DNA of 64,000 bases from Roseinatronobacter sp. S2 (GTDB lineage: Bacteria > Pseudomonadota > Alphaproteobacteria > Rhodobacterales > Rhodobacteraceae). The notes below the pieces were generated by a model. The model was not told the DNA's origin, made no database searches, and saw nothing but the letters and a program-made list of their open reading frames with translations. The stretch covers positions 62,001 through 126,000 of the forward strand of contig NZ_CP121113.1 in NCBI RefSeq assembly GCF_029581395.1. The letters are read 5' to 3'. Positions 19,182 to 28,284 of this stretch are shown piece by piece (the first letter of the stretch is position 1; the number at the start of each line of letters is the position of its first letter). Both the position numbers and the translations under genes were made by a program.

Positions 19182-19396
19182 TAACAGCATTTGGTTAGCA
19201 GCCCTGCCGCCTTGCACGAGCACGCAAATGCTGCGTCACAGATCATGCCTGCTAACGGACTTGCGTGGGGCTTTATCAGAAGATGCGATATATTGAACCG
19301 CACTGCCTTTCTTCGTGGCGCTGCGGCTGGTCGTTTCATCAAACACTCCAAACCGGATATTCAGACTGAAGCAAAAAGGTAGCTCAGATCCTTTTG

Positions 19397-19430
19397 GCCC
19401 AGTCAGGTCAGCTTGCCCAGTCAGGTCAGC
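19397..19430. repeat. two tandem copies of a 16-base motif
   Basis: GCCCAGTCAGGTCAGC occurs at 19397-19412 and again at 19415-19430, separated by TT (18-base period), about 165 bases upstream of the ABC-F start. It could be a protein-binding site or replication slippage. Confidence 0.6.
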
Positions 19431-19593
19431 GGCCAGCTGTCGTTCGGGGCCTGAACTTGCCGCAGAAGCCGACTTGCCAAGTCGCTGGGCCGCACCTATC
19501 TTTAACACATCACTATAATCGGAGACGCTACAGTTATGGACATGAACCTCGCCGCCCTCACCCATCCGGTTTTCGCTGCGAGAAGTTCTGCCC

Positions 19594-21177
19594 ATGCCTG
19601 CATCTGTTTCCCTGTCCGGCCTGTGTTGGTCAACGCCCAACAACACGCCGCTTTTCACTGACCTCGACCTGACCTTCGGGCCTGAACGCACCGGCATTGT
19701 CGGACGCAATGGAACCGGCAAAAGCACGCTTCTGCGCCTGATTTGCGGCGATCTGCATCCGGTATCGGGTCAGGTGCAGGTGTCCGGCACCCTCGCTATG
19801 ATGCGACAGGACGCGCAGGAACAGCCCGACAGCACCATCGCCGATCTGCTTGATGTGCGCCCAGCGCTGGACCTGCTGGACAGGGCCGAAGCAGGCCGAG
19901 CGGGGGCCTGTGAACTGGCCGACGCGGACTGGACACTGCCCGCCCGCATAGAGGCTGCATTGTTGAAATGTGGCCTGCCAATCAGTCCGCAGACGCCACT
20001 GGCCACATTATCAGGTGGTCAGCGCAGCCGTGCAGCGCTGGCCGCCCTGGTCCTTGCAGAACCGGATTTCATGTTGCTGGACGAGCCTACGAACAATCTT
20101 GATCGTGGCGGTCGCAGGGCGGTCATCGACCTTATCCGGGGCTGGAAAACTGGTGCGATTATTGTCAGTCATGATCGCGAGCTTCTGGAGGAAATGGATG
20201 CCATCGTGGAACTAAGCGCGCTTGGCGCAGCCCGCTATGGCGGGAATTACAGCGCGTTCCGGCACATCAAGGACACGGAACTGGACGCAGCCGCGCGCGA
20301 CCTTGCCCATGCGGAAAAGTCCAGAAAGGACACCGCCCGCCGCGCCCAACAAGCCGCAGAGCGTAAGGCGCGCAAGGATAGTGCGGGACACAAGGCACGG
20401 GCGAAAGGTGATCAGCCCAAAATCGTGCTGGATGCAGCGAAGAGCCGTGCCGAAGCGTCTGGCGGTGCGGGTGCACGTCTGCGTGACGCACGGCGCGAGG
20501 CCGCAGAAGAGGCATTATCCGCAGCCCGCGCAAAGATTGAAGTTTTGCAACCGTTGCATATGGACATTCCGTCAACACATCTGCCGACCGGCAAGACGGT
20601 GCTGCGGCTGGACAATGTGACTGGCGGGCATGATCCTGACCGCCCGGTTATCCGCAATCTGTCGCTAACGGTCACCGGCCCTGAACGCATCCTGATTGCG
20701 GGGCCGAATGGCAGCGGCAAGACGACCCTTCTTAGGCTTATAACCGGCCAGATCATGCCGCAGGGCGGGGTTCTGGACCTTATGGTCCCGTTCTCGATGC
20801 TGGATCAGCATGTCAGGCTACTGAACCCGTCGCAGACCTTGCGCGAGAATTTTCAGCAACTAAACCCCGCAGCGGATGCGCAACAGGCGCATGCTGCGTT
20901 GGCGCGGTTCGGGTTTCGCGCCGCCGATGCGTTGCGACCGGCACGCGCGTTAAGCGGCGGCGAGCACTTGCGCGCCGGTCTGGCCTGCGCCCTTGGGGGC
21001 ACCCCGCCACCCGGTTTGCTGATACTGGACGAACCGACGAACCACCTTGATCTGGATGGCATTGCAGCGCTGGAGGGCGCGCTGGCATCCTATGACGGTG
21101 CAGTGCTGCTTATAAGCCATGATGAAGCGTTCGTCAGGTCGGTCAGACCCGACAGAACCATTCAGCTTGGGGCGTGA
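19594..21177 (+). CDS. ABC-F family ATPase
   Basis: This 527-residue soluble protein has two ABC cassettes and no membrane span. The first has Walker A GRNGTGKST (about residue 35) and signature LSGGQRSR; the second has GPNGSGKTT (about 371) and LSGGEHLR. Both Walker B motifs end in DEPTN-N/H-LD, the EQ2-type ABC-F hallmark. The cassettes are joined by a basic, Ala/Lys-rich linker with coiled-coil character (about 225-310). ABC-F proteins act at the ribosomal E site in translation rescue or antibiotic protection. The subtype is not determinable. It is convergent with the Mrp-type operon. Confidence 0.9.
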   Translation: MPASVSLSGLCWSTPNNTPLFTDLDLTFGPERTGIVGRNGTGKSTLLRLICGDLHPVSGQVQVSGTLAMMRQDAQEQPDSTIADLLDVRPALDLLDRAEAGRAGACELADADWTLPARIEAALLKCGLPISPQTPLATLSGGQRSRAALAALVLAEPDFMLLDEPTNNLDRGGRRAVIDLIRGWKTGAIIVSHDRELLEEMDAIVELSALGAARYGGNYSAFRHIKDTELDAAARDLAHAEKSRKDTARRAQQAAERKARKDSAGHKARAKGDQPKIVLDAAKSRAEASGGAGARLRDARREAAEEALSAARAKIEVLQPLHMDIPSTHLPTGKTVLRLDNVTGGHDPDRPVIRNLSLTVTGPERILIAGPNGSGKTTLLRLITGQIMPQGGVLDLMVPFSMLDQHVRLLNPSQTLRENFQQLNPAADAQQAHAALARFGFRAADALRPARALSGGEHLRAGLACALGGTPPPGLLILDEPTNHLDLDGIAALEGALASYDGAVLLISHDEAFVRSVRPDRTIQLGA

Positions 21178-21225
21178 CCGCTTTCGCCATAAGGATGCAG
21201 CCCAGGCTGGCTGCGATGAAGGCAA

Positions 21226-22899
21226 TCACCAGCGCGCCACCCCGATCAGGCCCGCAAAGACCAACGCCGCCGCAATCAGCACCACGCCAGCGCGCGGCCA
21301 GCGTCGCATGCGGTCTTCGGCGGCTTTTGCGCGCAGCAAGGCGCGCAGCGCCGGGCGTCTGATGCTGCGCGCGTGGCGTAAGCGCTGGCCGCCGGGCCAT
21401 GCAGGAAACGCCGCCCAGCCCCGCAGCCCCTGAAACAGCGCAAGCACATCACCGGGGGGCTGGGCGGGCAGTGCCCATCTTTTTATCACCGCAACCGCGC
21501 ACAGCCCGGCCAAGACAGGCCAAAGCCCCGCAAGCACATTGGCCCCGCGCACAGGATAACCGGCAGGCAGGCCCATAGCCCCCGCCCAAAGCACCCATGG
21601 CAGGGCAAGGGCCAGCCCCGCCAGAAGTGCCGCGCCGGAAAACACGCCCCGCCAAAGATGCGGCCCTGCGGGTTTTGCGGCGGGTTTTGCAGCATGCTGG
21701 TCAAGCCGCATAAGGAACCAGCCCAGAACCAGCGTGGTGGTAACCCCGCTAAGTGTCAGCGCCAGCGCCAGCGCCACGGGCAACCCGTCCTTGCCGCCCA
21801 GCTTGGCCAACGCCCCGCCCGTCAACGGCAATCCCGCCACAGAAAGCGCGACAGCGGCGGCAACCACCAGCGTCGCGCTGCGCTGGCGCGGGGTCGTGGC
21901 CGCAGCCATCACGCCCACGCACAGGAACAAGGCGGCCTTGGCAAGCCCGTGATGCAGCGCATAATAGGCCAACCCGCCCGACCCTGCGCCCGCAAGCATC
22001 AGCATCAGCCCCATCTGGCTGACCGTCGAATAGGCCAGCACCGCCTTCGGGTTGCGCTGGGTCACGCCCCAAAGCGCCGCCCAGAACCCACCTGTAAGCC
22101 CCGCCACAATCAGCATAGTGCCCCAGCCAGACCCGTCAGGCAGGAACAAAACCATGCCGATAAGCCCAGCCTTGACGATCGCACCCGACAGCACCGCCGA
22201 CCCGGGCACAGGTGCTGCCGGATGCGCAACCGGCAGCCACAGATGCAAAGGAACCATCCCCGCCTTGATCCCGAACCCCACAATCAGCGCAGCCAGTCCG
22301 ACCTGCCCCAGCGGCGCGTCCGGCAGTGCCGCGCGCACCGATGTTATTTGCAGGTCTTCGGCGGCCGCCGCGCCAATCATCAAACCGATCAGCAGCGCCG
22401 CTTCGCCCAGCACTGCAAGCGTGATATACAGCTTGCCTGCCGCCAGCGCCTTTTGCGTGCGCTCATGCACCACCAGAAACCACGCCGCCAGTGATACCGC
22501 CGCAAATGCCAGATAAAAGGTGACAACGTCGCCCGCCAGAAACACACCCAGATTGCCTGCCAGCGTCAGGCACCAGAACCCCACGAAATTGCCCGCCTGC
22601 ATGCCGGATTTCAGGGTCAGCGCCGCATGCACCCCTGCCACGGTCCAGACCAGCGCGGTCATGCCCAGCAGCAGCGCGCCCCCCGGGACGGCGGCCAGAT
22701 GCACCCCCAGCAGCAGATCGGGCAGATCTATCGTGCCCGGCGCGCCTGCCGCTGCAAAAGCCAGCGCAGGCAGCGGGGCCAGCGGCAGCACCCGCAGCGC
22801 CCCCGCCCGCCAGCGCGGCACCAATGGCACCAGCCCGACCAACAGCGGCCAGACAAGCACGGCCAGCGGCATAAGCGATCCCGTATAAAGCGCCGTCAT
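21226..22899 (-). CDS. third MrpD/ND5-like antiporter subunit (lacks the TM5 glutamate)
   Basis: This 557-residue polytopic protein belongs to the proton-conducting NuoL/M/N-MrpA/D family. The TM7 lysine segment GFGIKAGMVPLHLWLP and the TM8 lysine in GAIVKAGL are present, as is a lysine in the TM12-like region (GALAKLGGKDG). The TM5 position occupied by Glu in the two sister subunits (FFELLTLS; GIELLSLA) is Ala133 here (FAAVSLAA). The C-terminus is about 70 residues longer than the sisters and strongly basic. It is the last gene of the eight-gene operon, overlapping its neighbour by 4 bases. It may have a structural or altered transport role. Confidence 0.85.
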   Translation of the reverse strand: MTALYTGSLMPLAVLVWPLLVGLVPLVPRWRAGALRVLPLAPLPALAFAAAGAPGTIDLPDLLLGVHLAAVPGGALLLGMTALVWTVAGVHAALTLKSGMQAGNFVGFWCLTLAGNLGVFLAGDVVTFYLAFAAVSLAAWFLVVHERTQKALAAGKLYITLAVLGEAALLIGLMIGAAAAEDLQITSVRAALPDAPLGQVGLAALIVGFGIKAGMVPLHLWLPVAHPAAPVPGSAVLSGAIVKAGLIGMVLFLPDGSGWGTMLIVAGLTGGFWAALWGVTQRNPKAVLAYSTVSQMGLMLMLAGAGSGGLAYYALHHGLAKAALFLCVGVMAAATTPRQRSATLVVAAAVALSVAGLPLTGGALAKLGGKDGLPVALALALTLSGVTTTLVLGWFLMRLDQHAAKPAAKPAGPHLWRGVFSGAALLAGLALALPWVLWAGAMGLPAGYPVRGANVLAGLWPVLAGLCAVAVIKRWALPAQPPGDVLALFQGLRGWAAFPAWPGGQRLRHARSIRRPALRALLRAKAAEDRMRRWPRAGVVLIAAALVFAGLIGVARW

Positions 22900-24359
22900 G
22901 GCCCATACTCCCGCGTGACAATCAGCGTGGCCCAGCCCAGCGGGCTGATCGGGCTGGCCGCAAGCAGGCCCACGCCCACCGCCGCCGCCGCAGTGACCAC
23001 CGCAGGAATAACCAGCGCCGGTGCGCGTTCATTCCCCGTAGCATCAGGCGCGGCGGGCAGAAACCACAGCCTGTATAGCAGGGGCAGGAAATAGGCCGCA
23101 TTCAGCAGCGTCGATGCAGCAAGCACGCCCAACACCCAGGGCGCGCCAGCCTGAAGCCCCCCAAGGCCAAGATAGAATTTGCTGACAAACCCCGCCAGCG
23201 GCGGCAGCCCGATCATTCCCATAGCCCCCAGACTGAAACACACCGACGTCCACGGCAAGCGTTGTCCCATGCCGTTCAGGCCGGTAATTTTCTTGACGCC
23301 CGCGCGTTCGTCATAGATGCCCGCGCAGAAAAACAACGTGATTTTCATCAAGCCCTGATGGATCAGATGCACCAACCCGCCAATCATCGCCAACGGGCTG
23401 GCCAGCGCCGCACCCAGCACGATGTAGCTGACCTGACTGACGGTCGAATACGCCAGCCGTTTCTTGATCTCGTCTTGCTGCAAGGCGCGCACAGACCCCC
23501 AGATGATGGTGACAGATGCAAGGGCGGCCAGCGGCACACCCACCCCAAGGGCGATGACATTGGCCGCGCCGAACACATCATAAATGATGCGCACAACCCC
23601 GAACGCGCCCGCCTTGACCACCGCCACCGCATGCAACAGCGCCGATACCGGCGCGGGCGCGGCCATTGCGGCGGGCAACCAGCCATGCAGCGGCACCAGC
23701 GCGGCCTTGACCCCCACGCCGATTATGAACAGCGCGAAAATGGTGCGCAGCGCGTATGGGTCCAGCGCGCTCAGGTCTGGGGGGTCGGTGAACAGCACCG
23801 GCCCCGTGGCGCTTTCCAGCCAGATAATCGCCCACAGCAATGCCGCAGACCCCGGCAACGCATAGGCCAGATAAACCCGCGCCGCCGACAGGGACGGCTT
23901 GTCTTGCTTATGCGCAACCAGCGGCCATGTGGACAGCGTCAGCAATTCAAAGAAGATGAAAAACGAGATCAGCGAGCCGGACAGCGCCAGCCCCGTTGTC
24001 GCCGCCACACACAGGCTGAAAAACCCGAAAAAGCGCGACAATTCCGGCTTGGCCCCGAAATAGGCAATGGCATAGATCGTGGTCAGAAACCACAATGTTG
24101 CAGACAGTGAAATGAACAGCAGCGCCAGCGCATCCACCCGCAGCAGCATCACCAGACCGGGGGCAAGGGGCAGCGTGGTTTCATAGCTGGCGCCGCCCGC
24201 CACGGCAAACAGCATCCAGACAATCAACCCCAGCTTCAGCACCGCACCGCCCAGATTAAGGGTGTTGCGCAAACCGTGGCTGTCCTGCGCCAGAAAGAAT
24301 GTCACACCCGCAGGTATCAGCGAGGTCAGCAGGACCAGCACGGGTAGGGCGGCGGTCAT
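22896..24359 (-). CDS. second MrpD/ND5-like antiporter subunit
   Basis: This 487-residue membrane protein has about 14 spans. The TM5 glutamate is in IFFELLTLSTW, the TM7 lysine in GVGVKAALVPLHGWLP, the TM8 lysine in VVKAGAFG, and the broken-helix TM12 lysine in GFVSKFYL. These are the proton-path residues of complex I antiporter-like subunits and MrpA/D. It overlaps both neighbouring genes by 4 bases. It would conduct protons or exchange a cation in the inner membrane as part of the Mrp-like complex. Confidence 0.88.
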   Translation of the reverse strand: MTAALPVLVLLTSLIPAGVTFFLAQDSHGLRNTLNLGGAVLKLGLIVWMLFAVAGGASYETTLPLAPGLVMLLRVDALALLFISLSATLWFLTTIYAIAYFGAKPELSRFFGFFSLCVAATTGLALSGSLISFFIFFELLTLSTWPLVAHKQDKPSLSAARVYLAYALPGSAALLWAIIWLESATGPVLFTDPPDLSALDPYALRTIFALFIIGVGVKAALVPLHGWLPAAMAAPAPVSALLHAVAVVKAGAFGVVRIIYDVFGAANVIALGVGVPLAALASVTIIWGSVRALQQDEIKKRLAYSTVSQVSYIVLGAALASPLAMIGGLVHLIHQGLMKITLFFCAGIYDERAGVKKITGLNGMGQRLPWTSVCFSLGAMGMIGLPPLAGFVSKFYLGLGGLQAGAPWVLGVLAASTLLNAAYFLPLLYRLWFLPAAPDATGNERAPALVIPAVVTAAAAVGVGLLAASPISPLGWATLIVTREYGP

Positions 24360-25825
24360 AACCCCTCCTGCGCGGGGGCCGGTCGCCCGATCTGCAACAA
24401 ATCAAACGGGATGGCCGACAACAGCCCCAGCAGGATCGACAGCGCGGCCAGCACCAGCGGCACGGCCTGCCATACGCGCGGGATGGGGCGCGCAGGCGTT
24501 CGGGCACCCTGCGCGAACAGGGCCGCGATGGGGCGATACAAATACGCCGCCGCCAGCACACCGCCGCCCGCCAGCACCAGCGCCCATGGCCATTGCCCCG
24601 CCGCGAAGGCCGAAGTCATCAGCAGGTATTTCGCAGTAAACCCGCCCGAAGGCGGCAGCCCCATCAACGTGATCGCAGCCAGCGCGAAGGCAAAACCCGT
24701 CATCGGCAGGCTGCGGGCCAGACCGCGCAAATCCCCCAGCCGGTCACTGCCAATGGCGGCAATGTAAATGCCTGCCGTCAGGAACATCGCGGCCTTGGCC
24801 AACCCGTGGCTAAGGGCCTGAAACATCGCCCCCGTCCATGCCCCTGCCGCCCATGGCTGCGCAGACCCGTCCCCGCCCGCCAGTGGAAAAATGAAAAACA
24901 GATATCCCAGTTGCGCAACGGTCGAATAGGCGATGATCAGCTTCAACCGCTTTTGCACCAGCGCCAGAACCCCGCCCCAGATCACGGCAATCGCCCCAAG
25001 GGCTGCCAGCACCAGCAGCGCGGCACCGGATGCAAGATCGGGCATCGCCTCGAACCACAGGCGTATCAGGATCAGAAAGGACGCTTTTGGCACCAGCGCC
25101 GACAGCAAGGCCGAAGCGGGTGCCGGTGCCCCTGCATGTGCGGGCGGAAGCCAGACATGGAACGGAAACAGCGCCGTCTTGGCCAGCAGCCCTGCCGTCA
25201 TAAGCGCCAGCGCCAGCGCATCGGTGTGCGCAGGCACCCGCACCGCCAGCAACCCGATATCCAGCGTGCCATGCGCGCCATATGCCAGAACCACGCCTGC
25301 CAGATACAAAAGCGACCCCGCCAGCGCAAAGATCATATACCGCAGGGCCGCCGCCAAAGCCTGCGCAGAACCCGAAAGCGCGACCAGCGCGACCGCCGCA
25401 AGGCTAAGCAATTCGATCCCGACATACAGGTTGAACAGATCGCGCGACAGATAGACCGCGTTCAGCGCCCCCCAAAGCAGCAACATCAGCGGCCAGAACC
25501 CGAAACCCATGCGCACGCCAACCCTGTCGGGCGTCAACTCGAACTGTGCGGCCAGTGCCACGGCGCCCATGACAAGCGCACTCATCATAATCAGGGCCGC
25601 AGCCAGCCCGTCGGCGCGCAGCGCAATGCCAAGCGGTGGTGCCCAGCCCCCCACCGCCAGTGTAACCGGCCCGCCATGCCACACGGCAAGGACCAGCGCC
25701 CCCGCCGCCAGAACGATCAGGGCCGAACTGGCCAGCACCACAGGCACGCGGGCGCGCGCAGGCAACAACAGCACCGTCAGCGCCGTCATCAGCGGCAGTG
25801 TCAGAACGATCACAAGCGCACTCAT
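24356..25825 (-). CDS. mnhD: MrpD/MnhD-type antiporter subunit
   Basis: This 489-residue ND5/MrpD-type subunit follows the MnhC gene directly, the conserved place for mnhD. The TM5 glutamate (YVGIELLSLA), TM7 lysine (LLAKTALFPFHVWLP), TM8 lysine (ALVPKASF) and TM12 lysine (GGFTAKYLL) are all present. It is the best candidate for the canonical MrpD of the complex, working with MnhC and the DUF4040/MnhB protein to exchange Na+ or another monovalent cation for protons across the inner membrane. Confidence 0.9.
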   Translation of the reverse strand: MSALVIVLTLPLMTALTVLLLPARARVPVVLASSALIVLAAGALVLAVWHGGPVTLAVGGWAPPLGIALRADGLAAALIMMSALVMGAVALAAQFELTPDRVGVRMGFGFWPLMLLLWGALNAVYLSRDLFNLYVGIELLSLAAVALVALSGSAQALAAALRYMIFALAGSLLYLAGVVLAYGAHGTLDIGLLAVRVPAHTDALALALMTAGLLAKTALFPFHVWLPPAHAGAPAPASALLSALVPKASFLILIRLWFEAMPDLASGAALLVLAALGAIAVIWGGVLALVQKRLKLIIAYSTVAQLGYLFFIFPLAGGDGSAQPWAAGAWTGAMFQALSHGLAKAAMFLTAGIYIAAIGSDRLGDLRGLARSLPMTGFAFALAAITLMGLPPSGGFTAKYLLMTSAFAAGQWPWALVLAGGGVLAAAYLYRPIAALFAQGARTPARPIPRVWQAVPLVLAALSILLGLLSAIPFDLLQIGRPAPAQEGL

Positions 25826-26124
25826 GGCGTGCGGTCTTCGTCAGGCAGGGCGGCGTGGCCTGTGCGTCGCGCCAGTGCCACCACCAGCCCGACGGCCAGC
25901 GCACTGGCCGACAGCGCCACGACAATGCCGGTAATGATCAGCGCCTGCGGGATTGCATCAACCGCCACACCGCGCGCACCGGCCGCGCCAAAAAACAAAA
26001 ACAGGCCAGACCCTATCAGGTTGAAGCACATGATCCGGCGCAGCAAATGCGGCAATGCCAGCAATCCATAGACACCAAGACCCACCAGCGCCGCACCTGT
26101 CAGGGCAAAGACTGTCAGACTCAT
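25822..26124 (-). CDS. mnhC: MnhC/MrpC (NuoK-like) subunit
   Basis: This 100-residue protein has three membrane spans and the NuoK/MrpC pattern: VFALTGAALVGLGVYGLL, then the cytoplasmic LRRIMCFNLIGSGLFLFF, and a last helix ALIITGIVVALSASALAVGL with its typical A-L-x-x-T-x-I-V sequence. It overlaps the genes on both sides by 4 bases. In complex I the homologue NuoK carries the proton-path glutamates; MrpC is essential for antiport. Confidence 0.92.
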   Translation of the reverse strand: MSLTVFALTGAALVGLGVYGLLALPHLLRRIMCFNLIGSGLFLFFGAAGARGVAVDAIPQALIITGIVVALSASALAVGLVVALARRTGHAALPDEDRTP

Positions 26125-27050
26125 GATGATCGCCCCGCATCATCAGGCGGGCCAATGACCAGCAATGCCAGCGTCACGGCAATAGAGATGGTAAGCGCGG
26201 CCTCGATCACCAGAATGACGGGCTTTGCCAGCGCGGGCGGCAGGGTCAGGAAGGCCCCGCCGAACCCCGCCGCCAGCAGGCCCGCCAACAAAAACACCGC
26301 TGGCCCGACAACAACCGCCACCCGCAACAGGGCGTATGACACACGCGGCGGGCGCACCACATTGGCCATCAGCGCCACCAGCCCGACGGCGGCCAGCACC
26401 GTGCCGCCCTGAAATGCACCGCCGATATAATCCGCGCCCGCCCAGACCAGATACACCCCGAAGCAAAGCCCGATCGGGGGCAGAAACCGGCCAAAATTAA
26501 CCAGCACACCGCCCGACAGCGCATGATAGCGCGGCCCCAGCGGGGCGTTCCAGTCATCATTGCGCGCCAGCATCCAGACCCCAAGCAGCGCCGCAAGCAA
26601 CACAATGCTTTCCAGCAATGTGTCCCATGCCCGAAAGTTCAGCAACACCGCCGTTACCGGATTGCCAACCCCCGACCGGGGCAGCGCCTGCGCAATATCG
26701 GGCGTGGCCGGGACCGGCAATGCAAACCACGCCCAGCCCAGCGCAAGCGCCATCCCAGCGCCCGCAAGTGCGGCAGGCAGGTTCAGACCGGCGGGTGGCG
26801 GCGCATCACCCGCTTGCATCCGTCGCAGCCGCCCATGCGCGGCCAGAAGCAACACGCCGGTCAGCCCCGCACCAATCGCGGCTTCGGCCAGCGCCACATC
26901 AAACGCGCCCAGCCGCGCCCAGCCGATGGCCAGAAAAAGCCCGTAGGTTATGAAGAATATAACCGCACGAAACACAGCCCCACCCGCCACCGTTGCAAGG
27001 GCCGCGCCCAGGATCAGGGCACAAAGCGCAAGGTCCAGCGCAAGGCTCAT
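26121..27050 (-). CDS. fused DUF4040 (MbhD-like) and MnhB-type subunit
   Basis: This 309-residue membrane protein combines parts usually found at the end of MrpA plus MrpB. The N-terminal about 75 residues are the DUF4040/MbhD unit with FDVALAEAAIGAGLTGVLL, the NuoJ-like glutamate helix. A linker with two spans follows, resembling MbhE, and then the MnhB domain (GRFLPPIGLCFGVYLVWAGADYIGGAFQGGTVLA). Thus the carboxy module of MrpA has been separated from an ND5-like chain and joined to MnhB, as in Mbh/Mrp-type modules of membrane hydrogenases. It overlaps its neighbours by 4 bases. Confidence 0.87.
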   Translation of the reverse strand: MSLALDLALCALILGAALATVAGGAVFRAVIFFITYGLFLAIGWARLGAFDVALAEAAIGAGLTGVLLLAAHGRLRRMQAGDAPPPAGLNLPAALAGAGMALALGWAWFALPVPATPDIAQALPRSGVGNPVTAVLLNFRAWDTLLESIVLLAALLGVWMLARNDDWNAPLGPRYHALSGGVLVNFGRFLPPIGLCFGVYLVWAGADYIGGAFQGGTVLAAVGLVALMANVVRPPRVSYALLRVAVVVGPAVFLLAGLLAAGFGGAFLTLPPALAKPVILVIEAALTISIAVTLALLVIGPPDDAGRSS

Positions 27051-27337
27051 TCACCCTCCTGCACTTGGGCAAGGGCGGCGCGTGCCACCAGTTGCGCCAC
27101 AGTGCCCGCAGCCAGCAACGCCAGCGCCCATATCAGCGCCAGCATGGCCAGTTGCGCCCATGTGTCGGCCTGAAACGCAACCCCCAGCGCGATGAACCCC
27201 AGACCCAGATTGTCGGCCTTGGTCAGCGCGTGCAGGCGGCTGAATGTGTCTGGAAAGCGCAGCAGGCCAACGGTTCCGGCGACAAAAAACACCAGCCCCA
27301 GCGCGGTCAGGACATAGGTTGCAACATCTGCCATCAT
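27047..27337 (-). CDS. mnhG: MnhG/MrpG subunit
   Basis: This 96-residue, three-span protein has the MrpG signature GLLRFPDTFSRLHALTKADNLGLGFIALGV near residues 23-52. It is a small structural subunit of the antiporter complex. The 4-base overlaps with the MnhF and DUF4040/MnhB genes suggest coupled translation. Confidence 0.93.
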   Translation of the reverse strand: MMADVATYVLTALGLVFFVAGTVGLLRFPDTFSRLHALTKADNLGLGFIALGVAFQADTWAQLAMLALIWALALLAAGTVAQLVARAALAQVQEGE

Positions 27338-27666
27338 GCCCGTTTATCCGCCTGCCCTGTCGCGTGGCGGTTTTGCCAGCCAGCCGGTGGCGCGGTTTCT
27401 TCGGGGTCGCCCGCACCGTCGGGGGTTTGTGCCTTGATGAACCCGACTGCCGCCAGTGCTGCAAGCAGGGCCAATGCCAGCGCGACAACCAGCAATCCCC
27501 AATCCTGCAAGGCCGCCAGCACAATCAGCACACCAACCCCGCCCGTGCCCACAAGCTGCGCGGCCATCATCCGGTCGGCCTGTGACGGGCCGCACCATAC
27601 GCGCCAAAGCGCGCCGCCAAGGCTGGCCAGCAAGCCCAGCGCGACAATATGCAACCACACGGTCAT
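27334..27666 (-). CDS. mnhF: MnhF/MrpF subunit
   Basis: This 110-residue protein has three spans and the MrpF element RVWCGPSQADRMMAAQLVGTGGVG. The polar DRM segment between spans one and two is the family hallmark. The C-terminal 30 residues are hydrophilic and Pro-rich, longer than in many MrpF proteins. It overlaps mnhE by 4 bases and mnhG by 4 bases. Confidence 0.9.
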   Translation of the reverse strand: MTVWLHIVALGLLASLGGALWRVWCGPSQADRMMAAQLVGTGGVGVLIVLAALQDWGLLVVALALALLAALAAVGFIKAQTPDGAGDPEETAPPAGWQNRHATGQADKRA

Positions 27667-28151
27667 GCCGCGCCTGCCCGCGCCCGACCGATAAGTGCGG
27701 CAATCTCGGCTTCTTCGCGCGGAATGGCGGCGTCAAAGCCCGCATCCGTATCCAGCAGATGCACGATCAGCGTGCCATCCGCGCTGCCCGCGACCAGCGT
27801 GCCGGGCATCAGCGACAATTCCCCGCCAAGTGCCGCGCGCGCGCCGTCCGGCAGGTCGCTTGGCACCTCTATCCAGCCGGGGTTCAGCCGCAAGGTGGGG
27901 GCGAAGGCGCGCAAGGCGACATCAACCCCGCCGCGCACCGATCCGATGACAAACCTTGGAAAATGCAGCGCCATCCGCCACAGTTTGAACGGGTGGCGCG
28001 CAGGCAACAAATGCAGGCTTAGCCATACGGCGGCAACCGACACGGCCAGCCCGGCTGCAAACCCGCCCGGATCTGCGCCCGTCAGCGCCAGCCAGACGGC
28101 TGCGAACAGCAACGCCCGATGTATGACCGCTTTCATGAAGACAGTGTTCAT
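27663..28151 (-). CDS. mnhE: MnhE/MrpE subunit
   Basis: This 162-residue MrpE-type protein has two N-terminal spans (about 8-45) and then a cytosolic domain with the family element GWIEVPSDLPDGARAALGGELSLMPGTLVAG (about 91-121). It is the first gene of the eight-gene minus-strand operon E-F-G-(DUF4040/B)-C-D-D'-D''. A Mrp-type complex supports Na+ and pH homeostasis, a role suited to saline or alkaline habitats. That ecological reading is inference. Confidence 0.9.
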   Translation of the reverse strand: MNTVFMKAVIHRALLFAAVWLALTGADPGGFAAGLAVSVAAVWLSLHLLPARHPFKLWRMALHFPRFVIGSVRGGVDVALRAFAPTLRLNPGWIEVPSDLPDGARAALGGELSLMPGTLVAGSADGTLIVHLLDTDAGFDAAIPREEAEIAALIGRARAGAA

Positions 28152-28284
28152 GGCGCAAGTCTAATGTGCGGCGCGCAGGCGGGTCAACTGCATAGAAGGC
28201 CGCAGCCCTGCGGCATCGGACCCCGTGGGCGGGGATCGCCCGCATAAAGCATCGCAAGGCCAAAAAACAAGGCCATTCAGATGC

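Larger units (their letters stand above)
19132..19593. other. 462-base gap between the importer operon and the ABC-F gene
   Basis: No credible gene is visible. It contains the hairpin at 19148-19181, a short tandem repeat at 19397-19430 and the leader of the ABC-F gene. Such genes often have regulated leaders, but I found no clear leader peptide or attenuator. Confidence 0.4.

Noticed and set aside
24593..26071. 492-codon plus-strand frame opposite the Mrp-type operon
   Set aside because: Arg/Gln/His-rich translation typical of the antisense of membrane proteins; the minus-strand genes are unambiguous.
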